26,817 bases of DNA, from the NCBI GenBank assembly GCA_916720335.1, contig CAKAQU010000006.1, positions 1 through 26,817 on the forward strand. Reading direction: 5' to 3'. The DNA is from an uncultured Moraxella sp. Lineage in GTDB: Bacteria > Pseudomonadota > Gammaproteobacteria > Pseudomonadales > Moraxellaceae. Shown piece after piece: positions 15,897 to 23,611 of this stretch. The position numbers and the translations under genes are program-made. Positions within the stretch are counted from its first letter, which is position 1; every line of letters starts with the position of its first letter. Under the pieces are notes generated by a model. It saw only the letters and a list, made by a program, of their open reading frames with translations. It did no database searches and was not told where the DNA came from.

Positions 15897-16463
15897 TCAA
15901 TCTTGATTTGATTTATCTTGATGCAATTGGTCTCTAACCGTCATTAAAGCAAATCCTAGTAAATTTAATCCCTGCCAATGGTGGGGATTATGAATATTGG
16001 GATTATCTTTTGCCATACCAATTCCCCAAATTCTATCTACAGGACTTGCTTCTACCAAAATGCGATTGTCTGTATTCAGTAAATAGGCTTTTAAGTCTGG
16101 ATTTTGACTAAATTTTGCAAAATTACCAGCAGTTACAATGTCAAAACGATGTTTTTGCCAACGACCATCGTCAAAATTTTGAATTTTTCGCCCCAAATCT
16201 TTAGCTTGTTTGGGGTGTTTGCTCATTAAGATTTTGGTAAATATTTTATCATCATCAAATAACTTGGCTTTTTGTGCCATCATATAATGTTCAGCGGTTG
16301 GGTGTAAAATACCATCCACAGTAAAATTGGCAGGCCACCACTGGCTAAAACAGCTAACGTCAAGTTTTTGTGTATGTTTTGGAGTATGTCCCCAAAAATA
16401 AATGTATTTTAAGTTTTCACCATTTTTATGTTTATTTTTTAACCAATCTAAATCGTAAGTCAT
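15897..16463 (-). CDS. NADAR family (YbiA-like) protein
   Basis: The 188-aa protein matches the NADAR/DUF1768 family. It shows YFWGHTP (22-28), CFSQWWPANFTVDG (38-51), TAEHYMMAQKAKLFDD (56-71), AKDLGRKIQNFD (87-98), RWQKHRFDIV (101-110), AKFSQ (116-120), LVEASPVDRIWGIG (136-149) and WQGLNLLGFALM (163-174). E. coli YbiA is an N-glycosidase acting on riboflavin-pathway intermediates, and other NADAR proteins process ADP-ribose adducts, so the substrate here is open. The frame extends to an ATG at 16499, but the extra 12 residues are encoded across the upstream terminator, so I chose 16463, which has a GGAT box about 10 bases upstream. It lies 77 bases after trpB, behind that terminator. Confidence 0.88.
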   Translation of the reverse strand: MTYDLDWLKNKHKNGENLKYIYFWGHTPKHTQKLDVSCFSQWWPANFTVDGILHPTAEHYMMAQKAKLFDDDKIFTKILMSKHPKQAKDLGRKIQNFDDGRWQKHRFDIVTAGNFAKFSQNPDLKAYLLNTDNRILVEASPVDRIWGIGMAKDNPNIHNPHHWQGLNLLGFALMTVRDQLHQDKSNQD

Positions 16464-16480
16464 CACAATCATCCATAAAT

Positions 16481-16512
16481 AAAACACCCAAAAATCCAAA
16501 AACTTTTGGGCG
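16481..16512 (-). terminator. Terminator after trpB on the reverse strand
   Basis: On the reverse strand CGCCCAAAA (16512-16504) pairs with TTTTGGGTG (16493-16485), with one G-U pair and a 10-nt loop, followed by TTTT. It lies 28 bases after the trpB stop and separates the trp genes from the NADAR gene. Confidence 0.75.
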
Positions 16513-16540
16513 GTAAGTAAATGTCTATTAATTTTTTAGG

Positions 16541-17746
16541 TTAGTCCACTAGCAAGCCATCAAGTCGCATTACGGTATGTAAATCCTTATCACCACGTCC
16601 AGAAACATTGATGATAATGGATTGGTCTTTGGTCATGGTTTTGGCAAGTTTTAGACCATAAGCCACAGCGTGAGAGCTTTCTAGTGCAGGAATGATGCCT
16701 TCGGTGCGTGTCAGAGTACGAAAGGCGTCTAACGCTTCATCATCATTGATAACGGCATATTCTACTCGTTTCATATCTTTTAAAAAACTGTGTTCAGGAC
16801 CAACGCCGGGGTAATCAAGCCCTGCTGAGATACTGTGAGTTTCTAAAATTTGCCCTTCGTCATCTGCCATCAAATAAGTGCGATTGCCATGCAGTACGCC
16901 AATTTTTCCGGCATTGAGCGGAGCGGAGTGTTTGCCGGTATCAATGCCAAGGCCGCCAGCTTCTACACCATACATAGCAACATCTTTATCGTTTAAAAAT
17001 TCATAAAAAAGCCCCATGGCATTTGAGCCGCCACCAACACAGGCCACTAAAACATCAGGAAGTTTGTCTTCTTTTTCAAGGTGCTGCAGGCGAGCTTCAC
17101 GACCAATAATCGCCTGAAAATCACGCACAAGCTGCGGATAAGGATGTGGGCCTGCTACAGTACCAATGACGTAATAGGTATCATCAACATTTGTAACCCA
17201 GTCTCGCATGGCTTCGTTCATTGCATCTTTTAGAGTGCGCGAACCTGAAGTAACAGGTACAACGGTGGCTCCAAGTAGCTGCATGCGATAAACATTCATT
17301 TTTTGACGCTCAACGTCATCAGCGCCCATATACACCACACATTCCAATCCCAGTCGTGCGGCGATGGTTGCTGTGGCGACGCCATGCTGACCCGCTCCTG
17401 TTTCAGCAATGACGCGTTTTTTGCCAACAATTTTTGCCAATAGTGCCTGTCCGATGGTGTTATTGACCTTGTGAGCGCCTGTATGGTTTAAATCTTCTCG
17501 TTTTAGATAAATCTTGGCACCACCTGTTTCTTGTGTTAAACGTTGGGCAAAATATAATGGCGTGGGTCTACCAACATAATTTACTAAATCATGATGATAT
17601 TCTTCCCAAAATTGAGGGTTGCTTTTAACTTGATTGTAAATTTTTTCGAGTTCTTCAATGGCTGCCATCAGCGTTTCAGATACAAAACGCCCACCATGTA
17701 CACCAAAATGACCCGATGAGTCAGGAAATTGTGTAAAATCAGTCAT
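16541..17746 (-). CDS. trpB: Tryptophan synthase beta chain
   Basis: TrpB condenses indole with serine to form tryptophan, using pyridoxal phosphate, in a complex with TrpA. The 401-aa chain is full length. It shows RPTPLYFA, KREDLNHTGAHKVNNT (82-97) with the PLP-binding Lys93, AETGAGQHGVATA, the phosphate-binding GGGSNAMG and C-terminal SGRGDKDL. An AGGA box precedes the start. ydfG lies 33 bases upstream and trpF before that, forming a trpF-ydfG-trpB run. trpA, normally just downstream, is missing from this locus; a terminator follows. Confidence 0.97.
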   Translation of the reverse strand: MTDFTQFPDSSGHFGVHGGRFVSETLMAAIEELEKIYNQVKSNPQFWEEYHHDLVNYVGRPTPLYFAQRLTQETGGAKIYLKREDLNHTGAHKVNNTIGQALLAKIVGKKRVIAETGAGQHGVATATIAARLGLECVVYMGADDVERQKMNVYRMQLLGATVVPVTSGSRTLKDAMNEAMRDWVTNVDDTYYVIGTVAGPHPYPQLVRDFQAIIGREARLQHLEKEDKLPDVLVACVGGGSNAMGLFYEFLNDKDVAMYGVEAGGLGIDTGKHSAPLNAGKIGVLHGNRTYLMADDEGQILETHSISAGLDYPGVGPEHSFLKDMKRVEYAVINDDEALDAFRTLTRTEGIIPALESSHAVAYGLKLAKTMTKDQSIIINVSGRGDKDLHTVMRLDGLLVD

Positions 17747-17779
17747 AAAAAATCCTGTGATTATCCTGTGATTAATGCC

Positions 17780-18523
17780 TTATAAATTTTTAGTTACGCT
17801 AAGCCCTGCAAAGGTTTGAGCGGTTGGCATGACTTCTAAACGATTGATGTTGATGTGTTTGGGTTGATTGATAAGCCAAAGCACCATATTACTAATGTCT
17901 TGAGGGGTGATATAGTTTATATCTGCGTAGGTTTGTGAGACTTTATTGGTATCGCCCTTAAAGCGTACCTGACTAAATTCAGTATCCCCACAAAGTCCAG
18001 GTTCAATGTTAGTGACTCGAACTTTTTTGCCAATGAGGTCAGCTCGTAAATTTAAACTAAACTGTTTGACAAAAGCTTTGGTTGCTCCATAGACGTTTGC
18101 CCCAAAATAGGGATAATTACCAGCGATTGAACCAATATTGATAATATAACCATCATTTTTGGCAGTCATAAAAGGCAGTACTTCGTGCGTTACTAAAGTC
18201 AGTCCCATAATGTTGGTATTTATCATCGTTTGCCAGTCAGAAAAATCGGCTTTGTCTGCCGATGACAAACCTAATGCCAATCCTGCGTTATTGATTAAGA
18301 CATCAATATCACTTAAATTTACACTGTGCAGAGCCTGACGTGCGCCTTGAGTATCGCACACATCAAAACACAAGGGGGTAAAACCATCGCCAAGCTCATC
18401 TTTTAGTTCATTAAGTTTACTTTGACGTCTGCCCGTACCAATCACTTGATGACCTGCTTTGACCAAATCAATAGCAATTTGTTTGCCAAAACCTGAAGTA
18501 ACACCTGTAATTAAAATGTTCAT
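17780..18523 (-). CDS. ydfG: YdfG-like short-chain dehydrogenase (NADP-dependent 3-hydroxy acid dehydrogenase)
   Basis: The 247-aa protein is a classical SDR closely resembling E. coli YdfG, which oxidises serine, L-allo-threonine and 3-hydroxy acids, including malonic semialdehyde in reverse. It has TGVTSGFG (6-13) for cofactor binding, GTGRR (29-33) with arginines favouring NADP, NNAG (78-81), and the catalytic Ser132, Tyr145 and Lys149 (YGATK). DIEPGL-type and TEFSxVRFKGD blocks of YdfG are kept. Its start overlaps the trpF stop by 4 bases (ATGA), so the two are translationally coupled, and trpB follows after 33 bases. Why it sits inside a trp operon is not evident from the sequence. Confidence 0.92.
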   Translation of the reverse strand: MNILITGVTSGFGKQIAIDLVKAGHQVIGTGRRQSKLNELKDELGDGFTPLCFDVCDTQGARQALHSVNLSDIDVLINNAGLALGLSSADKADFSDWQTMINTNIMGLTLVTHEVLPFMTAKNDGYIINIGSIAGNYPYFGANVYGATKAFVKQFSLNLRADLIGKKVRVTNIEPGLCGDTEFSQVRFKGDTNKVSQTYADINYITPQDISNMVLWLINQPKHININRLEVMPTAQTFAGLSVTKNL

Positions 18524-19182
18524 AATCCACCTGTTGTTAAGTTTTTGATAAATAAATCCATTTTGTATTCGTCTTTAACGCCTTTTTGGCTTTCAATACC
18601 ACCACTAACATCAACCCCCGAGATTTTTTTGGTTAAATCAGTGTTTTGGACAACATCAGAAATGTTATCAGGTGTGAGACCACCTGCCAAATAAATGGGT
18701 AAAGGTGAATGTTTGGGGATTTTTGACCAATCAAAAACAGTGCCCGTACCGCCGAGTTTGTTGGGGTGGTAGGCGTCCAAAATCACGCCGCTAGCCCCAT
18801 ATTTTTTAAGCTCATCAATTTTAGTTAAAATCTCATCACTGGTTAAATCACTGTTTATTTGAATGGCTTTTATCCAGCGTTTATTAATAGCATTTGCCAA
18901 CCGCTGACAATCATTGGCGCTTTCGTTGCCATGAAATTGTATCACATCAAAAGCCACTGTTTGGCTTAAAATTTTTAATTCATTTAATTCCATATTAACA
19001 ACAAGAGCAACGATGGTGGTAAATGCAGGAATTTTTTTAACTAGAGTTTGGGCAATTTGTGGGGTGATATAACGCGGACTTGGTGGATAAAAAACAAACC
19101 CAATAGCAGAGACGCCAAGACGGACAGCGACTTCAATGTCTTTAGAGTGTGTCAGTCCACAAAATTTTACGGGTAAAACCAT
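18520..19182 (-). CDS. trpF: Phosphoribosylanthranilate isomerase
   Basis: TrpF isomerises phosphoribosylanthranilate to the carboxyphenylamino-deoxyribulose phosphate, the third dedicated step of tryptophan synthesis. The 220-aa TIM-barrel protein shows VKFCGLTHSKDI (5-16) with the catalytic Cys8, GFVFYPPSPRYI (28-39), VIQFHGNES, LGGTGTVFDW and LAGGLTPDN, ending with GVDVSGGIE, the phosphate-binding loop. It leads the trpF-ydfG-trpB run and overlaps ydfG by 4 bases. A good promoter lies just upstream. The gene is free-standing, not fused to trpC. Confidence 0.95.
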   Translation of the reverse strand: MVLPVKFCGLTHSKDIEVAVRLGVSAIGFVFYPPSPRYITPQIAQTLVKKIPAFTTIVALVVNMELNELKILSQTVAFDVIQFHGNESANDCQRLANAINKRWIKAIQINSDLTSDEILTKIDELKKYGASGVILDAYHPNKLGGTGTVFDWSKIPKHSPLPIYLAGGLTPDNISDVVQNTDLTKKISGVDVSGGIESQKGVKDEYKMDLFIKNLTTGGL

Positions 19183-19215
19183 TACATAAATCCAAATAAA
19201 ATTTAACTTAACATG

Positions 19216-19243
19216 ATTTTAAAAAGAAGTCCAATTTTTTCAA
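19216..19243 (-). promoter_or_regulatory. Candidate sigma-70 promoter of trpF-ydfG-trpB
   Basis: On the reverse strand TTGAAA (19243-19238) and TAAAAT (19221-19216) are 16 bases apart, each matching the consensus at five of six positions. Transcription would start near 19209, leaving a leader of about 27 nt. That is too short for a trp leader-peptide attenuator. Confidence 0.6.
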
Positions 19244-19355
19244 AATTAAAGAATAATTTTACTTAAATATCAATATATTAAATAAATTTATCATAAAAAT
19301 TTATAAAATATTAACTTTAGATTATAATTATCCATAAATGAGCGTTAAAAAACCC

Positions 19356-19383
19356 TTGTGTTTTTAGTACAAAGTGGTATTAT
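19356..19383 (+). promoter_or_regulatory. Candidate gdhA promoter
   Basis: TTGTGT (19356-19361) and TATTAT (19378-19383) are 16 bases apart, and TG one base before the -10 makes it an extended -10 type. A second -10-like TATAAT at 19323-19328 lies upstream. The rest of the 278-base trpF/gdhA gap is very AT-rich and I see no gene in it. Confidence 0.4.
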
Positions 19384-19460
19384 CTTATTTACTTATGACC
19401 TAATGAGTTTTTTTGATAAAACTGATAATTTTATTTTAATCGCAAACAAAAGGTGTCACT

Positions 19461-20801
19461 ATGACCATTCAGCAAGCCATTGAGAGAGTACAAAAAAATT
19501 ACGCTCATCAGCCTGAGTTTATTCAGGCTGTACAGGAAGTTGCCATGAGCGTTGAAAAGGTGTATGCAGATAATCCAAAATATGAATCTTTAAAGGTATT
19601 TGAGCGTTTGTGTGAACCGGACCGCATCATTAATTTTCGGGTGAATTGGGAAGATGACCAAGGTGAAGTTCAGGTAAACCGCGGTTGGCGTGTGCAATTT
19701 AGTAACGCCATTGGACCTTATAAAGGCGGTATCCGTTTTCATCCAACGGTCAATGAGGGTGTGCTTAAGTTTTTAGGATTTGAACAAATCTTTAAAAATG
19801 CTTTGACTGGCTTGCCTATGGGTGGTGCAAAGGGCGGTTCTGATTTTGACCCCAAAGGCAAATCAGAGGCTGAAATTCGCCGTTTTTGTTATGCCTTTAT
19901 GCGTGAACTGTATAAAAACATTGGTCAGGATATGGACGTTCCTGCAGGTGATATTGGCGTAGGCGGCCGTGAAGTTAATTATATGTTTGCCATGTACAAA
20001 AACCTAACCCGTCAGTTTGAAGGAGTTTTAACAGGTAAAGGCGTGGGGCATGGCGGTAGCTTGATTCGTACTGAAGCTACAGGTTATGGGCTTGTGTACT
20101 TTTTGGATAGTATGTTAAAAACTCAAAATGATACATTACAAGGTAAAACTGTGCTGGTATCAGGCGCAGGTAACGTAGCTCAATACGCCGCTGAAAAAGC
20201 CATGCAGCTTGGTGGAAAGGTGATTACATTTTCAGATTCTAAAGGTACTTTGGTGGACAAAGCAGGGTTTACCCAAGAAAAAATTGATTGGGTTAAAGAG
20301 CATAAAGCCAATGGTTTTGCCTTAAAAGACTATGTTGAAAAATTTGGTGGTGAATGGCTAGAAGGTCAAAAACCTTGGCAGTTTGAAGCCGAAGTTGCTT
20401 TACCTTGCGCCACCCAAAACGAAGTGGATGAAGACAATGCCAAAGCATTGGTAAAATTGGGCGTCAAATACGTTGCTGAAGGGGCAAATATGCCACTGAC
20501 CGCCCAAGCAATTGATGTAGTGCGTGATGCAGGCATTACTTACGCTCCTGGTAAAGCTGCCAATGCAGGCGGGGTTGCCGTGTCTGGTCTTGAGATGAGT
20601 CAAAACTCAGTGCGTCAGTACAAAACATTTGAAGAACTTGACGTGCAATTACAACAAATCATGAAAAACATCCATGATAATGCGTTGGCAGCTGCTCAAA
20701 AATATGGCACAACAAAGGGCGCAGTGGATTATATGACAGGTGCTAACGTTGCAGGGTTTGCTCAAGTTGCAAATGCTTTGGTTGCTTATGGCATTTTGTA
20801 A
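19461..20801 (+). CDS. gdhA: NADP-specific glutamate dehydrogenase
   Basis: GdhA aminates 2-oxoglutarate to glutamate with NADPH and ammonium. The 446-aa length and motifs match the hexameric E. coli type (447 aa). It shows GPYKGGIRFHP (85-95), LPMGGAKGGSDFDPKG (118-133) with the expected catalytic Lys124, DMDVPAGDIGVGGRE (157-171) with Asp164, and the dinucleotide-binding SGAGNVAQ (234-241). The start is preceded by AAAGGTG. It is a single-gene unit, divergent from trpF and followed by a terminator. Because the GS-GOGAT genes are not in the window, its relative importance cannot be judged. Confidence 0.96.
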   Translation: MTIQQAIERVQKNYAHQPEFIQAVQEVAMSVEKVYADNPKYESLKVFERLCEPDRIINFRVNWEDDQGEVQVNRGWRVQFSNAIGPYKGGIRFHPTVNEGVLKFLGFEQIFKNALTGLPMGGAKGGSDFDPKGKSEAEIRRFCYAFMRELYKNIGQDMDVPAGDIGVGGREVNYMFAMYKNLTRQFEGVLTGKGVGHGGSLIRTEATGYGLVYFLDSMLKTQNDTLQGKTVLVSGAGNVAQYAAEKAMQLGGKVITFSDSKGTLVDKAGFTQEKIDWVKEHKANGFALKDYVEKFGGEWLEGQKPWQFEAEVALPCATQNEVDEDNAKALVKLGVKYVAEGANMPLTAQAIDVVRDAGITYAPGKAANAGGVAVSGLEMSQNSVRQYKTFEELDVQLQQIMKNIHDNALAAAQKYGTTKGAVDYMTGANVAGFAQVANALVAYGIL

Positions 20802-20839
20802 TTTGTATTACATGTCTGATTAGTTTGCAAGTCGTTATT

Positions 20840-20868
20840 AAACACCAATTTTTTTAATTGGTGTTTTT
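20840..20868 (+). terminator. Terminator after gdhA
   Basis: A perfect 11-bp stem (20840-20850 with 20856-20866) has a TTTTT loop and a following T-run, 39 bases after the stop. The rpsB promoter begins only 9 bases later. Confidence 0.9.
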
Positions 20869-20876
20869 ATTTGGAT

Positions 20877-20905
20877 TTGTCAAACAATAAAAAATTTGTT
20901 ATAAT
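20877..20905 (+). promoter_or_regulatory. Strong sigma-70 promoter of rpsB-tsf
   Basis: TTGTCA (20877-20882) and a perfect TATAAT (20900-20905) are separated by exactly 17 bases. This is the best promoter match in the window, as expected for a ribosomal protein operon. Transcription would start near 20912, leaving a leader of about 133 nt. Confidence 0.8.
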
Positions 20906-20911
20906 TTTAAT

Positions 20912-21044
20912 TCTGTGTATTTTTAACAGACTAGATGACACACACAAACCCATAAAGTTAGCAGGGTGTTTGGCTAATTTAAGATTGGCTGGATTTGTTA
21001 ATTGGTTTGTGGAGGCATAACCCAAAATTTTAAGGACTTTTTTT
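20912..21044 (+). promoter_or_regulatory. rpsB 5' leader with alternative pairings, candidate S2 autoregulatory element
   Basis: CACAAACC (20943-20950) can pair perfectly with GGTTTGTG (21004-21011), closing a large domain. Alternatively CAAACCC (20945-20951) can pair with GGGTGTTTG (20964-20972), with a bulge. A further TTAGC/GCTAA pairing lies inside. The ribosome binding site TAAGGA is at 21031-21036. In E. coli and relatives, ribosomal protein S2 represses rpsB-tsf through its leader, so this is a good candidate for the same control. Start and fold are inferred. Confidence 0.55.
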
Positions 21045-21794
21045 ATGTCAAACCCTACTCAAGTTGCAATGCGTGATTTGCTTGAAGCCGGTGCTCATTT
21101 TGGACACCAAACTCGTTTTTGGAATCCAAAAATGAACCAATACATTTTTGGTGCTCGTAACGGCATTCATATTATCAACCTTGAACACACCGTAAAACAA
21201 TTTAGTGAAGCCCTAAACTTTGCAAACAAAGAAGCTGCTAACAACAATAAGATTTTATTTGTCGGTACAAAACGCGCGGCAAGTGCCGTGATTCGTGAAC
21301 AAGCTACTCGCGCTGGCATGCCTTATATTGACCATCGTTGGCTTGGCGGTACTTTGACCAACTGGAAAACCATTCGTCAATCAATCACTCGTTTGCGTGA
21401 GCTTGAAAAACAAGCTGAAGATGGCACTTTTGCTAAATTAACTAAGCGCGAAGCTCTTGAACGCACTCGCGATATGCAAAAATTAGAGCGCGCCTTGGGT
21501 GGTATTAAGGACATGGGCGGATTGCCAGATGCGTTATTTGTAATTGACGTTGACCACGAAGCTATTGCCATCAAAGAAGCCAAAAACTTAGGCATCAAAG
21601 TAATTGGTGTGGTTGATACTAACTCAAATCCTGACAATGTAGATTATGTAATTGCTGCCAATGATGACGCTATTCGCGCTATTAGCCTATATGCTACCGC
21701 TATGGCAGATGCTATCATTGCAGGTAAAGAGTATGCCAAAACTCAAGGTAAAGCTCAAAATCAAGAAACAACTGAGCAAGCTGCCGCCGAATAA
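21045..21794 (+). CDS. rpsB: 30S ribosomal protein S2
   Basis: S2 binds late in 30S assembly and is needed for recruitment of S1. The 249-aa protein is full length with the typical N-terminus (LLEAGAHFGHQTRFWNPKM), FVGTKRAA, HRWLGGTLTNWKTI, and a C-terminal DTNSNPD block, ending in a variable Gln- and Ala-rich tail. TAAGGA lies 8 bases before the ATG. It is followed by tsf after 111 bases containing a strong hairpin, the usual rpsB-tsf pairing. Confidence 0.98.
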   Translation: MSNPTQVAMRDLLEAGAHFGHQTRFWNPKMNQYIFGARNGIHIINLEHTVKQFSEALNFANKEAANNNKILFVGTKRAASAVIREQATRAGMPYIDHRWLGGTLTNWKTIRQSITRLRELEKQAEDGTFAKLTKREALERTRDMQKLERALGGIKDMGGLPDALFVIDVDHEAIAIKEAKNLGIKVIGVVDTNSNPDNVDYVIAANDDAIRAISLYATAMADAIIAGKEYAKTQGKAQNQETTEQAAAE

Positions 21795-21817
21795 TTTGGC
21801 AAATTAATCAATAAATG

Positions 21818-21860
21818 AAGGGCGTGCAGTATCAAATAAAGATGCTTCGCGCCTTTTAAT
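21818..21860 (+). terminator. Hairpin between rpsB and tsf (partial terminator)
   Basis: Bases 21818-21833 pair with 21841-21856 over 15 of 16 positions (three G-U, one C-T mismatch) around a 7-nt loop, followed by TTAATTTT. The stem is strong but the T-run is interrupted. It probably terminates a fraction of transcripts and lowers tsf relative to rpsB, or protects the rpsB mRNA end. Confidence 0.75.
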
Positions 21861-21905
21861 TTTAAAATAAATTTTAATTTAAAAATCAAGAATTAAGGTT
21901 AAATT

Positions 21906-22784
21906 ATGACTCAAGTTTCAGCCAAATTGGTAAAAGAATTAAGAGACCGTACAGGTCTTGGTATGATGGAATGCAAAAAAGCATTAGAAGAAGCTAGTGG
22001 TGATATTGAGCTTGCCATTGACAATCTGCGCAAATCAGGTCAAGCAAAAGCTGCTAAAAAAGCGGGTAATATTGCAGCTGATGGCGCAATCATCATTGCC
22101 CAAACTGCTGGTAAAGCCTTGCTTTTAGAAGTAAACTGTCAAACCGATTTTGTTGCTAAAGATGAAAACTTTACCGCCTTTGCTAACAAAGTTGCGCAAA
22201 TTGCTTTGGACAACAACACAACTGACGTTGCTGCTTTATCTGCTCTTAACTATGAAGATGGTGTATCAGTTGAAGAAGCCCGTGTTGCTTTGGTACAAAA
22301 AATCGGTGAAAATATCCAAATTCGTCGCGCTGAAATTATTGAAGGAGCGACACTTGCCACTTACAGACACGGCATCCGTATTGGTGTGGTGGTATCTTAT
22401 GAAGGTGGAAACGAAGAAGTAGGCAAAGCGGTCGCGATGCAAGTTGCGGCATTTAACCCAATTTCAGTTAATGAAGACAGTGTGCCTGCTGATGTTTTAG
22501 CGCGTGAAAAAGATATTATTGAAGTTAAAGCTAAAGAATCAGGGAAACCTGCAGACGTTATGGAAAAAATGATTACTGGTGGTTTGCAAAAGTATCTAAA
22601 CGAAGTTACTTTGGTTAATCAGCCTTACGTTATGAACAACGAGCAAAAAGTTGGCGACGTATTAAAAGCTGAAGGTGCAACTGTACTTGGCTTTAGACGT
22701 TTTGAAGTGGGTGAAGGCATTGAGAAAAAACAAGAAGACTTTGCTGCTGAAGTTGCTGCTGCTCAGGCTGCTGCTGCCAAATAA
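21906..22784 (+). CDS. tsf: Elongation factor Ts
   Basis: EF-Ts catalyses GDP release from EF-Tu. The 292-aa protein has the N-terminal UBA-like domain (LVKELRDRTGLGMMECKKAL, 8-27) and the EF-Tu-contacting TDFVAKDENF (80-89). The core subdomains follow (GVVVSYEGG, VAMQVAAFNP) and then the C-terminal module with LVNQPYV and FRRFEVGEGIEKK. The tail is Ala-rich. AAGG lies 7 bases before the ATG. It is the second gene of the rpsB transcript and is followed by a terminator. Confidence 0.98.
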   Translation: MTQVSAKLVKELRDRTGLGMMECKKALEEASGDIELAIDNLRKSGQAKAAKKAGNIAADGAIIIAQTAGKALLLEVNCQTDFVAKDENFTAFANKVAQIALDNNTTDVAALSALNYEDGVSVEEARVALVQKIGENIQIRRAEIIEGATLATYRHGIRIGVVVSYEGGNEEVGKAVAMQVAAFNPISVNEDSVPADVLAREKDIIEVKAKESGKPADVMEKMITGGLQKYLNEVTLVNQPYVMNNEQKVGDVLKAEGATVLGFRRFEVGEGIEKKQEDFAAEVAAAQAAAAK

Positions 22785-22809
22785 TTAATCATTTTTAAAT
22801 TATTATATC

Positions 22810-22834
22810 AAAGCCCAGTTTATTACTGGGTTTT
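22810..22834 (+). terminator. Terminator after tsf
   Basis: AAAGCCCAGT (22810-22819) pairs with ACTGGGTTTT (22825-22834), with one G-U pair and a 5-nt loop. The T-rich arm serves as the T-run. Confidence 0.8.
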
Positions 22835-22921
22835 GTTTCGTGTTAAAGATTTTAATATGGGCTTTAATGAGAATGGTGGTTAAATTTTACAAGAAATTTT
22901 ATTCAAAAAAAGGTAAAATAA

Positions 22922-22940
22922 TCTCAATTTTTATTTGAGA
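22922..22940 (+). promoter_or_regulatory. Hairpin covering the pyrE ribosome binding site
   Basis: TCTCAA (22922-22927) pairs with TTGAGA (22935-22940) around a T-rich 7-nt loop. The second arm carries the GAGAG ribosome binding site, about 7 bases before the ATG. A 6-bp stem is weak, so regulation is only a possibility. Confidence 0.35.
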
Positions 22941-22947
22941 GAACAGT

Positions 22948-23598
22948 ATGACTGCTTTTAACAAAAACACATTTATTCAACTATTATTAGATTATCAAGT
23001 ATTAAAATTTGGTGAATTTACACTCAAATCTGGGCGCGTAAGTCCATATTTTTTTAACGCAGGACTGTTATCATCAGCTAAAGCTTTGGATATGCTAGCC
23101 TCAGGCTATGCAGATATTTTAGCCAAACAATTAAAAGATGCATCAAACCCAACAATTTTTGGAGCGGCATACAAAGGCATTCCATTTGTGGCGGCAACAG
23201 CTCAAACATTATGGCAAAAGCATCAAATTGATGTGGATTGGGGGTATAACCGCAAGGAAGCTAAAACGCATGGTGAAGGTGGTAATTTAGTTGGCGCCCC
23301 ATTATTGGGCAAGTCGGTTTGGGTGATTGATGATGTTATGACTGCTGGTACCGCAGTGCGTGAAGTGGTTGATATTTTAGGTGGTGCAGGAGCAACATTA
23401 GCAGGGATTGTCATTGCTCTTGATAGAAAAGAGCGGGGTCAGGACACACGTTCAGCGGTTGAACAAATCAAAGAAGACCTAGGCGTGCCCGTATTTTCTT
23501 TAGTGGATATTGACGATATTATTGAGTTTTTGCGTAATAAAGGTGAGCATCAGATTTTGGAAAAAATGCGAGCTTATCGAAATGAATACGGTGTATAA
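22948..23598 (+). CDS. pyrE: Orotate phosphoribosyltransferase
   Basis: PyrE joins orotate to PRPP to make orotidine monophosphate, the fifth step of pyrimidine synthesis. The 216-aa protein has LKSGRVSPYFFNAG (27-40), GAAYKGIPF (72-80), NRKEAKTHGEGG (101-112) with catalytic-loop residues, and the PRPP-binding VIDDVMTAGTA (126-136). The ATG follows GAGAG. gshB begins 13 bases after its stop, and murG overlaps gshB, so pyrE seems to head a three-gene unit of unrelated functions. Confidence 0.97.
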   Translation: MTAFNKNTFIQLLLDYQVLKFGEFTLKSGRVSPYFFNAGLLSSAKALDMLASGYADILAKQLKDASNPTIFGAAYKGIPFVAATAQTLWQKHQIDVDWGYNRKEAKTHGEGGNLVGAPLLGKSVWVIDDVMTAGTAVREVVDILGGAGATLAGIVIALDRKERGQDTRSAVEQIKEDLGVPVFSLVDIDDIIEFLRNKGEHQILEKMRAYRNEYGV

Positions 23599-23611
23599 AA
23601 AGGGGGTTATA

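Noticed and set aside
10601..16463. SLOG-like and NADAR genes as one defence or signalling module
   Set aside because: They are over 4 kb apart on opposite strands with fbp, pyrB and other housekeeping genes between, and no toxin, nuclease or membrane effector is present.
16464..16499. Longer start for the NADAR gene
   Set aside because: The extra 12 residues are encoded within the trpB terminator hairpin and do not match the family.
19183..19209. trp leader-peptide attenuator before trpF
   Set aside because: The predicted leader is about 27 nt, with no Trp-codon peptide and no terminator hairpin.
19183..19460. AT-rich trpF/gdhA gap as a replication origin or mobile-element scar
   Set aside because: I see no DnaA-box clusters, no terminal repeats and no target duplications; divergent promoters explain the region.
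23510..23611. Longer start for gshB inside pyrE
   Set aside because: It overlaps conserved pyrE codons, and AGGGGG points to 23612.
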